DNA from: Candidatus Binatia bacterium
Lineage (GTDB): Bacteria > Desulfobacterota > Binatia > UBA12015
Reading direction: 5' to 3'
NCBI GenBank assembly: GCA_029248525.1
Contig: JAQWJE010000052.1
Coordinates: 62,001-126,000 of the forward strand
DNA: 64,000 nucleotides
Of this stretch, positions 40,664 through 49,477 are shown one piece after another (the first letter of the stretch is position 1; every line of letters starts with the position of its first letter). The position numbers and the translations under genes are program-made. A model generated the notes under the pieces. The model was not told where the DNA came from. It saw only the letters and a program-made list of their open reading frames with translations, and did no database searches.

Positions 40664-42717
40664 TCGCGCTCGAGCTTTTCATAGACCCGGAGCAGACGTG
40701 CCTTCTCGGCCGCATCGAATTGCGGGTGATCGGCGGCCGATCGATGCAGCACATGGAAGGCATTCGCCGCTGTTGCTGACTGTGGTTCCACGGCGGAGGC
40801 TACTTTCCGGGCAATCGCGACTCCTCCGCGGACCGGGCCGCGCACCAGCCCGACGAGGCCTTCGCCGAGCCCGCGGGCGAGTCCAAGTGCACCGCCTTCA
40901 TGTGCCCCATCGATCGGGCTGCGCACTGCGTCTCGCGCAGCTCGGAATAGCTCGCCAGCCGCATGGCCCAGGCCTTGCTCAAGTCCCTCCGCGAGGTTTT
41001 GCGGGGGACGAATCCCCCAGTCGACCCATCGCCATGGTGTTCGATCGTGCCCTTGCCGCTCCTCCGATTCATGAACCAGGGCGTCACAGCTGAGGCATAA
41101 GGCGATCCGACAATCTTCGCAGTAGCGTCGTGCCAAATGTCCAGCATCCAGCTGGCAAGCCATGGGCTCGAGCGGCAGGTGGCGGTGGAAAGCATCTACA
41201 GCTGCCTGAACCCCGTTCTCCTGTTGGATGCCGACCGAAATTTCCTCGGCTCGTTGATGAGCTTCGTCCGATTGGCAGAAGCGAAAAGCGTCGGCGAGTT
41301 TTTCCGGTCGGAGGTCGGTGAAGGGGATTGGCTCAGGCCCGGCACCTGCGCGCGCGACGCAGGAGCCCCAAAAATACTGATCGCCAAAGAAGGGAATCAC
41401 AACGGTCGGAAGGCCTGCGCGAAGGCCCGCGGCTACTGTGCCTGCGCCGCCATGGTGACAGATCCCGGCGAGGTGCGGGAACAGCCAGTCGTGCGGGAGA
41501 TCGCCGACGACGAGCACATCTTTTTCGACAAGGCCTTCTCCGAGGCCGGCCCATCCTTGCGAAAGAATGGCTCGAATTCCCGCGAGGTGAATCGCTTCTC
41601 GGAGGATAGCGGTTGCTTCGGCCGGGTTCTCGATCATGCAGGACCCGAATCCGATATAAAAAGGCGGGGGTCCCTCTTCGAGGAAGTCGGTCAGTTCGCT
41701 GGGTGGATCGAAACTGGCGGCCTGCTCCAGAAAGCAGAATCCGGCAATGTCGACAGCATCGCCCCAGTCGGCCGGTTTCCCGACGAAGGCAGGGCTCCAA
41801 AGATAGGTGGTCGGGACCTCGTTGTCCTGAAGGAGGCTGGCGCCTCCTTCCCCCAGAAGAATCGGCTCGATTCCGAGGGTGTTCTCGCGAAAGCGATTGA
41901 TCAGATCTGCGGATCCCGCCCAGGTGAGAAAGTCGATGGTGAGAAACGAAAGCCAATTTTCCACAGGGCCATGAGCGCCTTGTCCCATGTTCGCGAGTGG
42001 ATGACTGAAGGCGGTGGTGGGCGTCCAGGGCATGGTGAAGATGATTTGCAGGGGAGCGTGCAAGGCTTCCGCAACGTGAATGTGGCCAAAGCACGGCGGG
42101 TTGGCGATGATGGCATCGGCCACAAAGGGCGCGCGATCGGGGTGGGTGGGGTCCGTGGCAATCGCGGCTTGCCACGTCGATTCGAGAATCTCGGTGATCA
42201 TCTCGCGCTTCCGCGGAACATCCTCGCGAAATTGTTCGACGTTGGTCGGCAAAACGCTGCCGCCCGTGCGCACCATATAGGCAATCAACTCTCGCGGGTC
42301 TGCGGCCAGCGGGAAAAACTCGATGCCGGAGGCTTCGACAAGCTCCCGAAACTCTTCGTGCGTGGCGAGTCGAACGCGGTGGCCGCATGCCATTAATTCT
42401 TTGCCGATCGGAATAAAGGGCTGGACGTCGCCGCGGGTGCCGACGACCAGAATCAGAATGGCGAGATCGGGGACGGTTTCGGGTATCGGTCGTTGCTCCG
42501 GATCGACCAGAGTTGCCTCGTGCTCGCGCAGCCAGGAGGCGGCCGCTTCTTGTTGTGGGTCGATATCGGTCTGGAAATCGAGATCAACTCGCCCCGTGGT
42601 CTGCCTCTGGGCGGCGGACAATGCATGGCGGAGATAGGCGCGCATGCGAGCTTGCGTCCAACGCCTCGTCCACCAGCCACGATCCCGTTGGGGCCTGTTG
42701 ATTTCCGGTGGTTCCAT
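40660..42717 (-). CDS. sterol 3-beta-glucosyltransferase-like GT1 enzyme with B-box-like zinc finger and fungal-type C-terminal tail
   Basis: A 685-residue protein. Residues 85-515 are a GT1/GT28-fold UDP-sugar transferase close to eukaryotic sterol glucosyltransferases: ILILVVGTRGDVQPFIPIGKELMACGHRVRLATH, FFPLAADPRELIAYMV, FYIGFGSCMIENPAEAT and the nucleotide-sugar site GICHHGGAGTVAAGLRAGLPTVVIPFFGDQYFWG. Residues 521-557 carry a B-box-like zinc finger: C521, C533-x2-C536, C541-x2-C544, then D545, H549 and H557 (ALCLSCDALVHE, like plant B-boxes). Residues 600-640 (PIDGAHEGGALGLARGLGEGLVGLVRGPVRGG, in pieces) resemble the tail of fungal sterol glucosyltransferases. It may glucosylate a sterol or hopanoid lipid at membranes. 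A PadR regulator gene lies 101 bases upstream. Confidence 0.85.
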   Translation of the reverse strand: MEPPEINRPQRDRGWWTRRWTQARMRAYLRHALSAAQRQTTGRVDLDFQTDIDPQQEAAASWLREHEATLVDPEQRPIPETVPDLAILILVVGTRGDVQPFIPIGKELMACGHRVRLATHEEFRELVEASGIEFFPLAADPRELIAYMVRTGGSVLPTNVEQFREDVPRKREMITEILESTWQAAIATDPTHPDRAPFVADAIIANPPCFGHIHVAEALHAPLQIIFTMPWTPTTAFSHPLANMGQGAHGPVENWLSFLTIDFLTWAGSADLINRFRENTLGIEPILLGEGGASLLQDNEVPTTYLWSPAFVGKPADWGDAVDIAGFCFLEQAASFDPPSELTDFLEEGPPPFYIGFGSCMIENPAEATAILREAIHLAGIRAILSQGWAGLGEGLVEKDVLVVGDLPHDWLFPHLAGICHHGGAGTVAAGLRAGLPTVVIPFFGDQYFWGSCVARAGAGPEPIPFTDLRPEKLADAFRFCQSDEAHQRAEEISVGIQQENGVQAAVDAFHRHLPLEPMACQLDAGHLARRYCEDCRIALCLSCDALVHESEERQGHDRTPWRWVDWGIRPPQNLAEGLEQGLGHAAGELFRAARDAVRSPIDGAHEGGALGLARGLGEGLVGLVRGPVRGGVAIARKVASAVEPQSATAANAFHVLHRSAADHPQFDAAEKARLLRVYEKLERD

Positions 42718-42818
42718 GGGAAGGCCTTTTAATCAGAACGTCGCGGGAAAGAGAACCGTGAATTCACACGATCTCGACGCGTTTTCGGGGCTTTTCACGG
42801 AGTCGTGGGCGCGGGAAT

Positions 42819-43316
42819 TCATGGAACCGGGGCGACCTCCTCCAGCCAGTCGCGTTCAATCTCGATCTCCGCGATGGCCATCTGCCAGAGCCAGATGGGC
42901 GCTGTGTGTTGGGGTTTTTCTGGTCGCCGCGATAGCAGAAGGCGTTTCCGGTGTCGGAGGTGCGCGACGTCGTTCCGGCAAATAATTCCAAGGGTATGGG
43001 CTGTCGGCTGTTCGGTAGCGCAGAGCACTCGTGCCCGGCGAACATCCAGCGCCCGGGCACGCGCTGGAGGCAGTCGGAGCCATTTGTCGAGCGCGCGCCG
43101 ACCCGCCGGCGTTATGATCAGACCCGGCCGGTGCTCATTGCTTTGGAGCAACTCCATCGCCAGGCCTTCGACTTTCAGCCGGCAGAGAGTGTTGCGGATC
43201 TGGCCTGCTGCCAGCGGGCGGAAAAGCGCAATCAGCGGAGCTACCGCTCGGTAGATCTCGGCGATACTGCGCGGATCGTTTTCCAGGGCGGCCAAGGTGG
43301 CATAGCGAATCATCAT
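42819..43316 (-). CDS. PadR-like winged-helix transcriptional regulator
   Basis: A 165-residue regulator. The N-terminal winged helix runs MIRYATLAALENDPRSIAEIYRAV, then LAAGQIRNTLCRLKVEGLAMELLQ, and ITPAGRRALDKWLRLPPARAR as wing and linker. These are the PadR spacings, although the usual GYEI segment is diverged. The C-terminal half is Arg-rich with a helix EIEIERDWLEEV, compatible with the PadR dimerisation domain. It sits between aat (101 bases upstream) and the glycosyltransferase (101 bases downstream), all on the same strand, and may control the latter. The ligand is unknown. Confidence 0.7.
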   Translation of the reverse strand: MMIRYATLAALENDPRSIAEIYRAVAPLIALFRPLAAGQIRNTLCRLKVEGLAMELLQSNEHRPGLIITPAGRRALDKWLRLPPARARALDVRRARVLCATEQPTAHTLGIICRNDVAHLRHRKRLLLSRRPEKPQHTAPIWLWQMAIAEIEIERDWLEEVAPVP

Positions 43317-43417
43317 GCCGAGAGAGTGGACTTGATTCGCCTCGACAACGAGTTTGTATCGTTACGCGTGGTGCTGCCGGACAAAGGGCGAAAGCGAAAG
43401 TTGCGTTCGCTCTCGTG

Positions 43418-44044
43418 CTAGGGAAAGAGCTTGCGGTCGGCCGCCAGAGCGGTCGCGAGCTCCTGTAAAAAGGAATCCCGCGGGATTTCCTCGGCACCCA
43501 TTCGCTCGAAATGAGGTGTCATCACCTGACAGTCGATCCACGTGCAGCCCCGTTCCTTGAGATGATCCACCAGATACAAAAGGGCGAGGCGCGATGCATC
43601 TGGTTCCAGATGAAACATGCTTTCGCCCGAGAATGAGCCACCGCAATCGACCCCGTAGAGGCCGCCGACCAGATCCTGGCCCTGCCAGGCCTCGACGCTA
43701 TGGGCCATTCCGAGATGGTGCAGCCTCCGGTAGGCGTCGATCATCTCGGGATTGATCCAGGTGGCGTCCTGCTCCGGCCGCGGGATGGCCGCGCACTGCT
43801 TGATGACGCTTTCGAAATCATGGTCGATGGTGAAGCGCAGGCTCGATTTTCTCCGGGCCCGCGTCAGATTCCGTCCAATATGCAGATTCTTGAAACGCAG
43901 GATGGCTCGATCCAAGGGACAGTACCAGAGCAGGGGCAGCCCCTCGGCGGGCCAGGGGAAGATTCCCTGCCGATAGGCCTGCAGCAGGCTCGTTTCGTCG
44001 AGCGAGCCCCCTACGGCCACGATATCATCTTCCATCGAGATCAT
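43418..44044 (-). CDS. aat: leucyl/phenylalanyl-tRNA--protein transferase
   Basis: A 208-residue N-end-rule enzyme that adds Leu or Phe to N-terminal Arg/Lys of substrates for ClpAP degradation. Diagnostic blocks: DDIVAVGGSLDETSLLQAYRQGIFPWPAEGLPLLWYCPLDRAILRF, ATWINPEMIDAYRRLHHLGMAHSVEAWQGQDLVGGLYGV, GGSFSGESMFH and TWIDCQVMTPHFERMGAEEIPRDSFL. The N-terminus is shorter than in E. coli, beginning right before the AVGG block. GGAG lies very close to the ATG at 44044, so the ATG three codons later is an alternative start. It is divergent from leuC with 79 bases between. Confidence 0.95.
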   Translation of the reverse strand: MISMEDDIVAVGGSLDETSLLQAYRQGIFPWPAEGLPLLWYCPLDRAILRFKNLHIGRNLTRARRKSSLRFTIDHDFESVIKQCAAIPRPEQDATWINPEMIDAYRRLHHLGMAHSVEAWQGQDLVGGLYGVDCGGSFSGESMFHLEPDASRLALLYLVDHLKERGCTWIDCQVMTPHFERMGAEEIPRDSFLQELATALAADRKLFP

Positions 44045-44123
44045 TTCTCCGGTAAATCCTAGCGGATTCTGGCCTCGAAGGCTCTTTTTTGCGCCCTTCG
44101 CGGTGGATGGCTATCGATAGGGC

Positions 44124-45533
44124 ATGGGTAGAAGTCTTCTCGATAAAGTATGGGATCTGCATACCGTCCGCGAAATGGAATCCGGACAGACGCAATTATT
44201 CGTCGGACTCCATTTGATCCATGAAGTCACCAGTCCCCAAGCCTTCGCGATGATCCGTGAAGCGGGTTTGCCGGTCGCCTTCCCGGAGCGCACGTTTGCA
44301 ACAGTCGATCATATTATTCCGACAGATGATCAGACCAGGCCGCTTCGCCACGGACAGGCCGAAACCATGATGGCTGCTCTGGAGAACAATACAAAAGAAT
44401 ACGGCATCGAGTTTTTCGGTCCCGATTCCGGGGCGCAGGGCGTGGTTCACGTGATTGGCCCGGAAATGGGTCTGACCCAGCCGGGCATGACAATCGCGTG
44501 TGGGGATAGCCACACGAGCACGCACGGGGCCTTCGGCGCCGTGGCCTTCGGGATCGGTACCAGCCAGGTCCGGGATATTCTGGCGACGCAATGTCTCGCG
44601 ATGGAACGCCCCAAGACCCGCCGCATCGAAGTGCAGGGTGAATTGCGCCAGGGTGTTTATCCCAAGGACGTGGCCTTGCACATCATCCGGAAGCTGGGCG
44701 TGAAGCATGGAGTGGGCTACGCCTACGAATACGCGGGCGATGTCTTTGACGCCATGAGCATGGAAGGGCGGATGACCGTCTGCAATATGTCGATCGAGGG
44801 TGGCGCGCGTTGTGGTTACGTCAATCCGGATGAAAAGACTTTTGCCTACCTCAAGGGGCGTCGCTTCGTCCCGTCGGGCGAGGATTTTGAAAAGGCCGTA
44901 GCGTGGTGGCGCGAGATCGCCTCGGATGCAGATGCCGCCTATGATGATGTGGTTTCGATCGATGCCGCCGAAATTTCTCCGACCGTAACCTGGGGAATCA
45001 ACCCCGGACAGGCGATCGGGGTAGGCGAGCATATTCCCGAAGCCAACGATTTCTCCGAAGATGAAAAGGCTGTGGTGGTCGACGCCTACGACTACATGCA
45101 CTGGACTTCGGGCGATGCCATCCATGGCACGCCGATCGATGTTGCCTTCATCGGATCCTGTACGAATGGTCGCATCGAAGATCTCCGGGCAGCAGCGGCG
45201 ATCGCTCGGACCGGCAAGGTTGCGCCGGGCGTCAAGGCTCTGGTGGTGCCGGGCTCGCAAGAGGTGGCTCGTCAGGCGGAATCCGAAGGGCTGCACGAGA
45301 TCTTCAAAGCCGCTGGGTTTGAATGGCGCCTCGCCGGATGTTCGATGTGTCTGGCAATGAATCCGGATAAACTGCAGGGCGATCAGGTCTGCGCTTCCTC
45401 GAGCAATCGTAATTTCAAGGGTCGCCAGGGCAGTGCGACCGGTCGGACTCTTTTGATGAGCCCGGCGATGGTCGCAGCAGCGGCGATTTCCGGTCGAGTA
45501 GCCGACGTCCGGCAGGTCCTTTCGGAGGGATGA
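44124..45533 (+). CDS. leuC: 3-isopropylmalate dehydratase large subunit
   Basis: A 469-residue aconitase-family subunit carrying the [4Fe-4S] cluster; with LeuD it isomerises 2-isopropylmalate to 3-isopropylmalate in leucine synthesis. Signature segments: [45 protein letters not shown], and the cluster cysteines in [14 protein letters not shown] and [14 protein letters not shown]. Normal length. A 10-base palindrome CTATCGATAG (44111-44120) lies immediately upstream of the start; its meaning is unknown. The stop overlaps the leuD start as ATGA. Confidence 0.97.
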   Translation: MGRSLLDKVWDLHTVREMESGQTQLFVGLHLIHEVTSPQAFAMIREAGLPVAFPERTFATVDHIIPTDDQTRPLRHGQAETMMAALENNTKEYGIEFFGPDSGAQGVVHVIGPEMGLTQPGMTIACGDSHTSTHGAFGAVAFGIGTSQVRDILATQCLAMERPKTRRIEVQGELRQGVYPKDVALHIIRKLGVKHGVGYAYEYAGDVFDAMSMEGRMTVCNMSIEGGARCGYVNPDEKTFAYLKGRRFVPSGEDFEKAVAWWREIASDADAAYDDVVSIDAAEISPTVTWGINPGQAIGVGEHIPEANDFSEDEKAVVVDAYDYMHWTSGDAIHGTPIDVAFIGSCTNGRIEDLRAAAAIARTGKVAPGVKALVVPGSQEVARQAESEGLHEIFKAAGFEWRLAGCSMCLAMNPDKLQGDQVCASSSNRNFKGRQGSATGRTLLMSPAMVAAAAISGRVADVRQVLSEG

Positions 45534-46174
45534 GTTCAATGACGGAAACAGAGAAATCCGGATTGCGTCCGGTCACTGGCGTCACAGGACACCCGGTGCC
45601 CCTGCGCGGCAACGATATAGATACCGACAGGATCATCCCGGCACGCTTCATGACGGCGATTACGTTTGATGGAATGGGGGAACTCGCTTTCTACGATGTT
45701 CGTTTCGATGCCGACGGCAACGAGGTCGAACATCCGATGAATGATCCGAAGCATCGTGCCAAAGGCCCGCAGGTGGCGGTGGTGAACAAGAATTTCGGCT
45801 GCGGTTCATCCCGAGAGCATGCGCCTCAGGCAATGCATCGCTGGGGCGTTCATGCGATCGTCGGCGAATCCTTTGCCGATATTTTCTTCGGGAATTGTGT
45901 CGCACTAGGGATCCCCTGTCTGACTCTGGACACAGCCGATATCGAAAAGCTGATGGCCGCTGTCGAGCAGGAGCCTGCTCAATCGTTGGCTGTCGACGTT
46001 GAGAAAAATGAGGTCCGGCACGGAGAAACCGTGTATTCCGGAACGATGCCGGCTTCTGCGCGCGAACAATTCCTCAGCGGGAATTGGGACGCTACCGGTG
46101 CCTTGCTGTCGGCCCTGCCCGAGGTGCGATCGACGGCTGCCAAATTGCCTTATACGAGAGGGTTCGCGGGCTGA
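45530..46174 (+). CDS. leuD: 3-isopropylmalate dehydratase small subunit
   Basis: A 214-residue swivelling domain subunit of isopropylmalate isomerase. Hallmarks: [65 protein letters not shown], followed by the C-terminal extension typical of the proteobacterial type. Translation is probably coupled to leuC by the overlapping ATGA; an internal ATG three codons later (SSMTETE) is an alternative. No leuB or leuA is adjacent in the window. Confidence 0.97.
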   Translation: MSSMTETEKSGLRPVTGVTGHPVPLRGNDIDTDRIIPARFMTAITFDGMGELAFYDVRFDADGNEVEHPMNDPKHRAKGPQVAVVNKNFGCGSSREHAPQAMHRWGVHAIVGESFADIFFGNCVALGIPCLTLDTADIEKLMAAVEQEPAQSLAVDVEKNEVRHGETVYSGTMPASAREQFLSGNWDATGALLSALPEVRSTAAKLPYTRGFAG

Positions 46175-46215
46175 CACGGTTTGGTGTCACGAAGCGTGCA
46201 TAGTACGACTCGGAT

Positions 46216-47358
46216 ATGATCCGAACGAATATACGCGCGTTTCTCTGGCTCTCAATTCTCTTGCTTGTGGGGGCCTGCGGGGCCAAGCAGCGACTCCCGG
46301 GCCCGAACTTTCCGGCAAGCGGCGCGCCCTTTATCCGAGCCTCGCTGCTCGACGATCCCGCCGTTCTGAAGCCGGAGGGATTGCGTTACCGAATGATTTT
46401 GATCGGCGATACGGGAGACCCTGCCGAAGTCGAGCCCTCCCATGAGGCCCTGCGAGTTTGGGGTGATGCGGTCGCGGACCGGACGACGGTCTTTTTTCTC
46501 GGAGACAACCTTTATTTCAGCGGATTGGAAGATGATGACCGTGAGCGGGGCGAGGGCATTCTCCGCCAGCAACTTGAGGCCACCGCGGCGCAAAAAGTAT
46601 TCGTGCCGGGGAACCACGACTGGGGTGGCTTGAACCCGACGCGTGCTTCAGTGCTCTATAATCAGGAGGAGTTTATCGAGGAGGCTGGCGCAATGTTTCG
46701 ACCGCGCGGCGGTTGTCCCGGCCCTGCCGTGGTCGAGTTGGCTCCGGGGAGCGGCTCCGCAGGCGCCGGCGCGGTGGTCGCTATCTTGCTGGATACGCAA
46801 TGGTGGTGGGTTCCGGAAGAAAAGCGCTCGGACTGCCCGGGCCGAAATACGCCTGCGGAAGTTGTCGCCGCGCTGGATCAGGCTCTGGAGGCTCACGCCG
46901 ATGATATCGTTCTCGTGGCCGCGCATCATCCGATGGCTTCGGGCAGTTCTCACGGCGGTATGAGCCGAGGGATGGCCGCCGATCTGGTCGAGAATGCCGT
47001 TATCTCGCTGGGTTTGTATCTGCAGGATATCCAGGACCCCGATTATCAGACGATGATACGGAATCTTTCCAGCGCTTTGCGGCAACACCCACCGACGGTT
47101 TACGCGGCCGGCCACGATCATGCGCTGCAGATTCTTGACGGCGGGGAGCTCGCCGAAGTTCAGGTCGTCAGTGGCGCAGGGTCCGAGGCCAAAGTCAGCC
47201 CGGTGACCCATTTGTCGGAGACCATTTTTGCTCACGCGCATACGGGCTTTGTGTTGGTCGATATCCTGGGCGCGGCGGATGCCCCCAAGGTTCTTCTTCA
47301 CGTGATCGAGCCGGGGCAGCAAAACCCTGTTTTTACTTGGGAAATTCCCCAGGAATAG
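46216..47358 (+). CDS. metallophosphoesterase lipoprotein
   Basis: A 380-residue calcineurin-like phosphoesterase anchored as a lipoprotein (lipobox LLVGAC, Cys21). The five metal motifs are in order: LIGDTGDP, FFLGDNLYFSG, VPGNHDWGG, LVAAHHPM and AAGHDHALQ. The G-D-N-L-Y and G-N-H-D-W-G forms resemble purple-acid-phosphatase/TRAP-like enzymes. It probably hydrolyses phosphate esters in the periplasm. The substrate is not known. It starts 41 bases after leuD, so may be read from the leu transcript. The 157 bases after it hold the hopanoid operon promoter and operators. Confidence 0.9.
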   Translation: MIRTNIRAFLWLSILLLVGACGAKQRLPGPNFPASGAPFIRASLLDDPAVLKPEGLRYRMILIGDTGDPAEVEPSHEALRVWGDAVADRTTVFFLGDNLYFSGLEDDDRERGEGILRQQLEATAAQKVFVPGNHDWGGLNPTRASVLYNQEEFIEEAGAMFRPRGGCPGPAVVELAPGSGSAGAGAVVAILLDTQWWWVPEEKRSDCPGRNTPAEVVAALDQALEAHADDIVLVAAHHPMASGSSHGGMSRGMAADLVENAVISLGLYLQDIQDPDYQTMIRNLSSALRQHPPTVYAAGHDHALQILDGGELAEVQVVSGAGSEAKVSPVTHLSETIFAHAHTGFVLVDILGAADAPKVLLHVIEPGQQNPVFTWEIPQE

Positions 47359-47410
47359 CTCTGGATCGAGCCTCGTCTCGAGCCGGCTCCGTCTCTCGGC
47401 CCCGAGATGA

Positions 47411-47430
47411 TCCTGACCGATCGGTCGGGG
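47411..47430 (+). promoter_or_regulatory. TetR-type operator copy 1 upstream of shc
   Basis: The dyad CTGACC-GATC-GGTCGG lies inside a 20-base segment repeated identically at 47466-47485. Its core GACCGATCGGTC is a perfect 12-base palindrome. It sits just upstream of a TTGACA element. Length and symmetry are typical of TetR-family binding sites. Confidence 0.7.
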
Positions 47431-47432
47431 AT

Positions 47433-47459
47433 TTGACATGCTTTCTCGTGGGCTGTAAT
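47433..47459 (+). promoter_or_regulatory. candidate promoter of the hopanoid operon
   Basis: TTGACA (47433-47438) is a perfect -35 element. TGTAAT (47454-47459) matches five of six -10 positions at a short spacing of 15. It is bracketed by the two identical operator copies, so a bound repressor would occlude both ends. The next start codon, of shc, is 57 bases downstream. Confidence 0.5.
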
Positions 47460-47465
47460 TCGCCT

Positions 47466-47485
47466 TCCTGACCGATCGGTCGGGG
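47466..47485 (+). promoter_or_regulatory. TetR-type operator copy 2 upstream of shc
   Basis: Second identical 20-base copy of the segment with core GACCGATCGGTC. The copies are 55 bases apart, about five helical turns, so both face nearly the same side of the DNA. It lies between the candidate -10 element and the shc ribosome binding site. Confidence 0.7.
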
Positions 47486-47515
47486 CAGCGCCTCGGTTCG
47501 TGGCGGGGGGGGATC

Positions 47516-49477
47516 ATGGCGTTTGCGGTTGCAGGACATTCACAGGCAAAAATTTCGCCGGGGCTTCTCGCTCGGGCGCGCGAGGCGGTGGAAAAGTCTC
47601 GAGAATTCTTGCTGCGCCGGCAGGCCGTCGAGGGGCATTGGCATTTTTCGATGGAAGCCAATGCGACGATGGATGCGCAATATATCTTCTTCAACCGCCT
47701 GCACGGCAGAGAGAAGCCAGCCGAGGAAAAACGTCTCGGCCTTCATTTGCTTGCCACGCAGGGGGCCGACGGCGGTTGGCCGCTTTTCCACGGTGGCCCC
47801 GGACACCTATCGGCCAGCATCGAGGCCTATTTTGCCCTGAAGCTTCTGGGGTATTCCCCCGAGGATGAACCTCTGCGGCGGGCGTGCGAGTTCATCCACG
47901 GACAAGGGGGGCTTGCGCAGGCTCAGGTCTTCACACGCTTCTTTCTGGCTTTCTTCGGCCAATTCCCATGGGAGGGTGTGCCCGCTCTCCCGCCCGAGAT
48001 CATGCTCTTGCCGGATCGGTTTCGGTTCTCGATTTACAATATGTCGAGCTGGGCGCGTTCGACGGTGGTGCCCTTGCTCATTCTCGGCCAACACCGTCCC
48101 CGTGTCGTGATCCCGGCCGAGCAAGGCTGCGCGGAATTATGGGTTGGCTCCGAAGTAGCTGACGATTTTTCGTTTCCACCGGCGGAAGAGACAATTTCGT
48201 GGAAGAATTTTTTCGTGCAGGCAGACAAGGTTTTCCGCTTGCTCGACCGCCTGCCGACCTCGTGGCGTCGAGCCGGGCTGGAGCGGGCCCTGCATTGGGT
48301 TCTGGAGCGCCAGGATTGCAACGGAGGTTGGGCCGGGATTCAGCCGGCCATGATCAACTCGGTCCTCGCGCTGCGGGCCATGGGATGCGCCGCAAATCAC
48401 CCGGCGGTCGTCGCGGGTCTTGAGGCCATCGATGATTTTCTCGTGGAACGAGACGGACACCTGCTTTTCCAGCCCTGTGTTTCGCCCACCTGGGATACCG
48501 CATTGATCGTGCGGGGATTGCTTGACGCGGGCGAAAGTCCCGACTCGGAGGCGGTCACTTCGGCGGTGCGCTGGCTTGAAAAGGCACAGATCCGACGGGA
48601 GGGGGATTGGGCGGTGAAAAGGCCCGATCTGCCCGCGGCGGGTTGGGCCTTTGAGTACGCCAACGATTTCTACCCGGACGTGGATGATTCAGCAGTCATT
48701 CTGATGTCGCTGCACCTCGCCGGTCGCGCCGACACGGATTGCTTCCGGGATGGCTATGCCTGGACTGTCGGGATGCAGAGTCGGGATGGCGGTTATGGTG
48801 CGTTCGACGTCGACAACGACAACCACGCATTCAACGAACTACCTTTCGCTGACATGAAGGCCCAGATCGATCCGCCGACCGAAGATCTGGCCGGACGCCT
48901 TCTGGAATTGATGGGGCAAACAGGATCCTCGGCGGAGGAACCCCGACTCGTCGCTGCCCGGCGATTTCTTCGCAAAACACAGCAGCCGGACGGTTCCTGG
49001 TGGGGGCGCTGGGGCGTTAATTATATTTACGGAACCTGGTCGGCTTTGCTCGGTTTGCGCGCGGTGAATGCGCCCGAGGACGAGGATATGCTGGCCCGCG
49101 GTACCTCGTGGCTCAAATCCGTGCAGAACGAGGACGGCGGCTTTGGCGAAACTTGCGCCTCCTACAAGGACCCCGATCTGCGATCGGAGGGCGCAAGCAC
49201 GGCCTCGCAGACGGCATGGGCGCTGATGGGAATTCTGGCCGGAGAACAGCAGTCGGGCAAAGCGGTCGAGGATGGCATCGATTTCCTCTGCCGCTCCCAG
49301 GCTGACGACGGAAGTTGGCCGGAACCTGAATTTACCGGGACGGGTTTCCCGAATCATTTCTACCTTCGTTACGACGGCTACCGTTGTTTTTTCCCCTTGA
49401 TGGCTCTGGGGCGGTTTGTCGCGATGGCTGAGGACAAAACTCCCTCTGCGTATGCAGGGGCGGAGCAAGCACAATGA
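47516..49477 (+). CDS. shc: squalene-hopene cyclase
   Basis: A 653-residue class II triterpene cyclase (HpnF) that folds squalene into hopene/hopanol. The catalytic acid motif D-x-D-D is DVDD at 388-391 (NDFYPDVDDSAVIL). QW-type repeats stabilising the alpha-barrel are seen, for example QDCNGGWAGIQ, QSRDGGYGAFDVDN, QQPDGSWWGRWGVNYIYGTW, QNEDGGFGETCASY and QADDGSWPEPEFTGTGFPNHFYLRY. Length is usual. A G-run ending GGATC precedes the ATG. It is the first gene of a plus-strand operon shc-mvaS-hpnC-hpnD-hpnE-hpnB, all joined by overlaps or gaps of a few bases, under a promoter with two TetR-type operators. Confidence 0.97.
   Translation: MAFAVAGHSQAKISPGLLARAREAVEKSREFLLRRQAVEGHWHFSMEANATMDAQYIFFNRLHGREKPAEEKRLGLHLLATQGADGGWPLFHGGPGHLSASIEAYFALKLLGYSPEDEPLRRACEFIHGQGGLAQAQVFTRFFLAFFGQFPWEGVPALPPEIMLLPDRFRFSIYNMSSWARSTVVPLLILGQHRPRVVIPAEQGCAELWVGSEVADDFSFPPAEETISWKNFFVQADKVFRLLDRLPTSWRRAGLERALHWVLERQDCNGGWAGIQPAMINSVLALRAMGCAANHPAVVAGLEAIDDFLVERDGHLLFQPCVSPTWDTALIVRGLLDAGESPDSEAVTSAVRWLEKAQIRREGDWAVKRPDLPAAGWAFEYANDFYPDVDDSAVILMSLHLAGRADTDCFRDGYAWTVGMQSRDGGYGAFDVDNDNHAFNELPFADMKAQIDPPTEDLAGRLLELMGQTGSSAEEPRLVAARRFLRKTQQPDGSWWGRWGVNYIYGTWSALLGLRAVNAPEDEDMLARGTSWLKSVQNEDGGFGETCASYKDPDLRSEGASTASQTAWALMGILAGEQQSGKAVEDGIDFLCRSQADDGSWPEPEFTGTGFPNHFYLRYDGYRCFFPLMALGRFVAMAEDKTPSAYAGAEQAQ

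Noticed and set aside
41137-42396. A 419-residue plus-strand frame opposite the sterol-type glycosyltransferase
   Set aside because: Shadow of a well-supported GT1 gene; the composition is irregular and no domain can be seen.
47411-47485. The two CTGACC...GGTCGG dyads as transcription terminators of the phosphoesterase gene
   Set aside because: No T run follows either copy, the dyad is short, and the identical duplication around a TTGACA element fits operators better.
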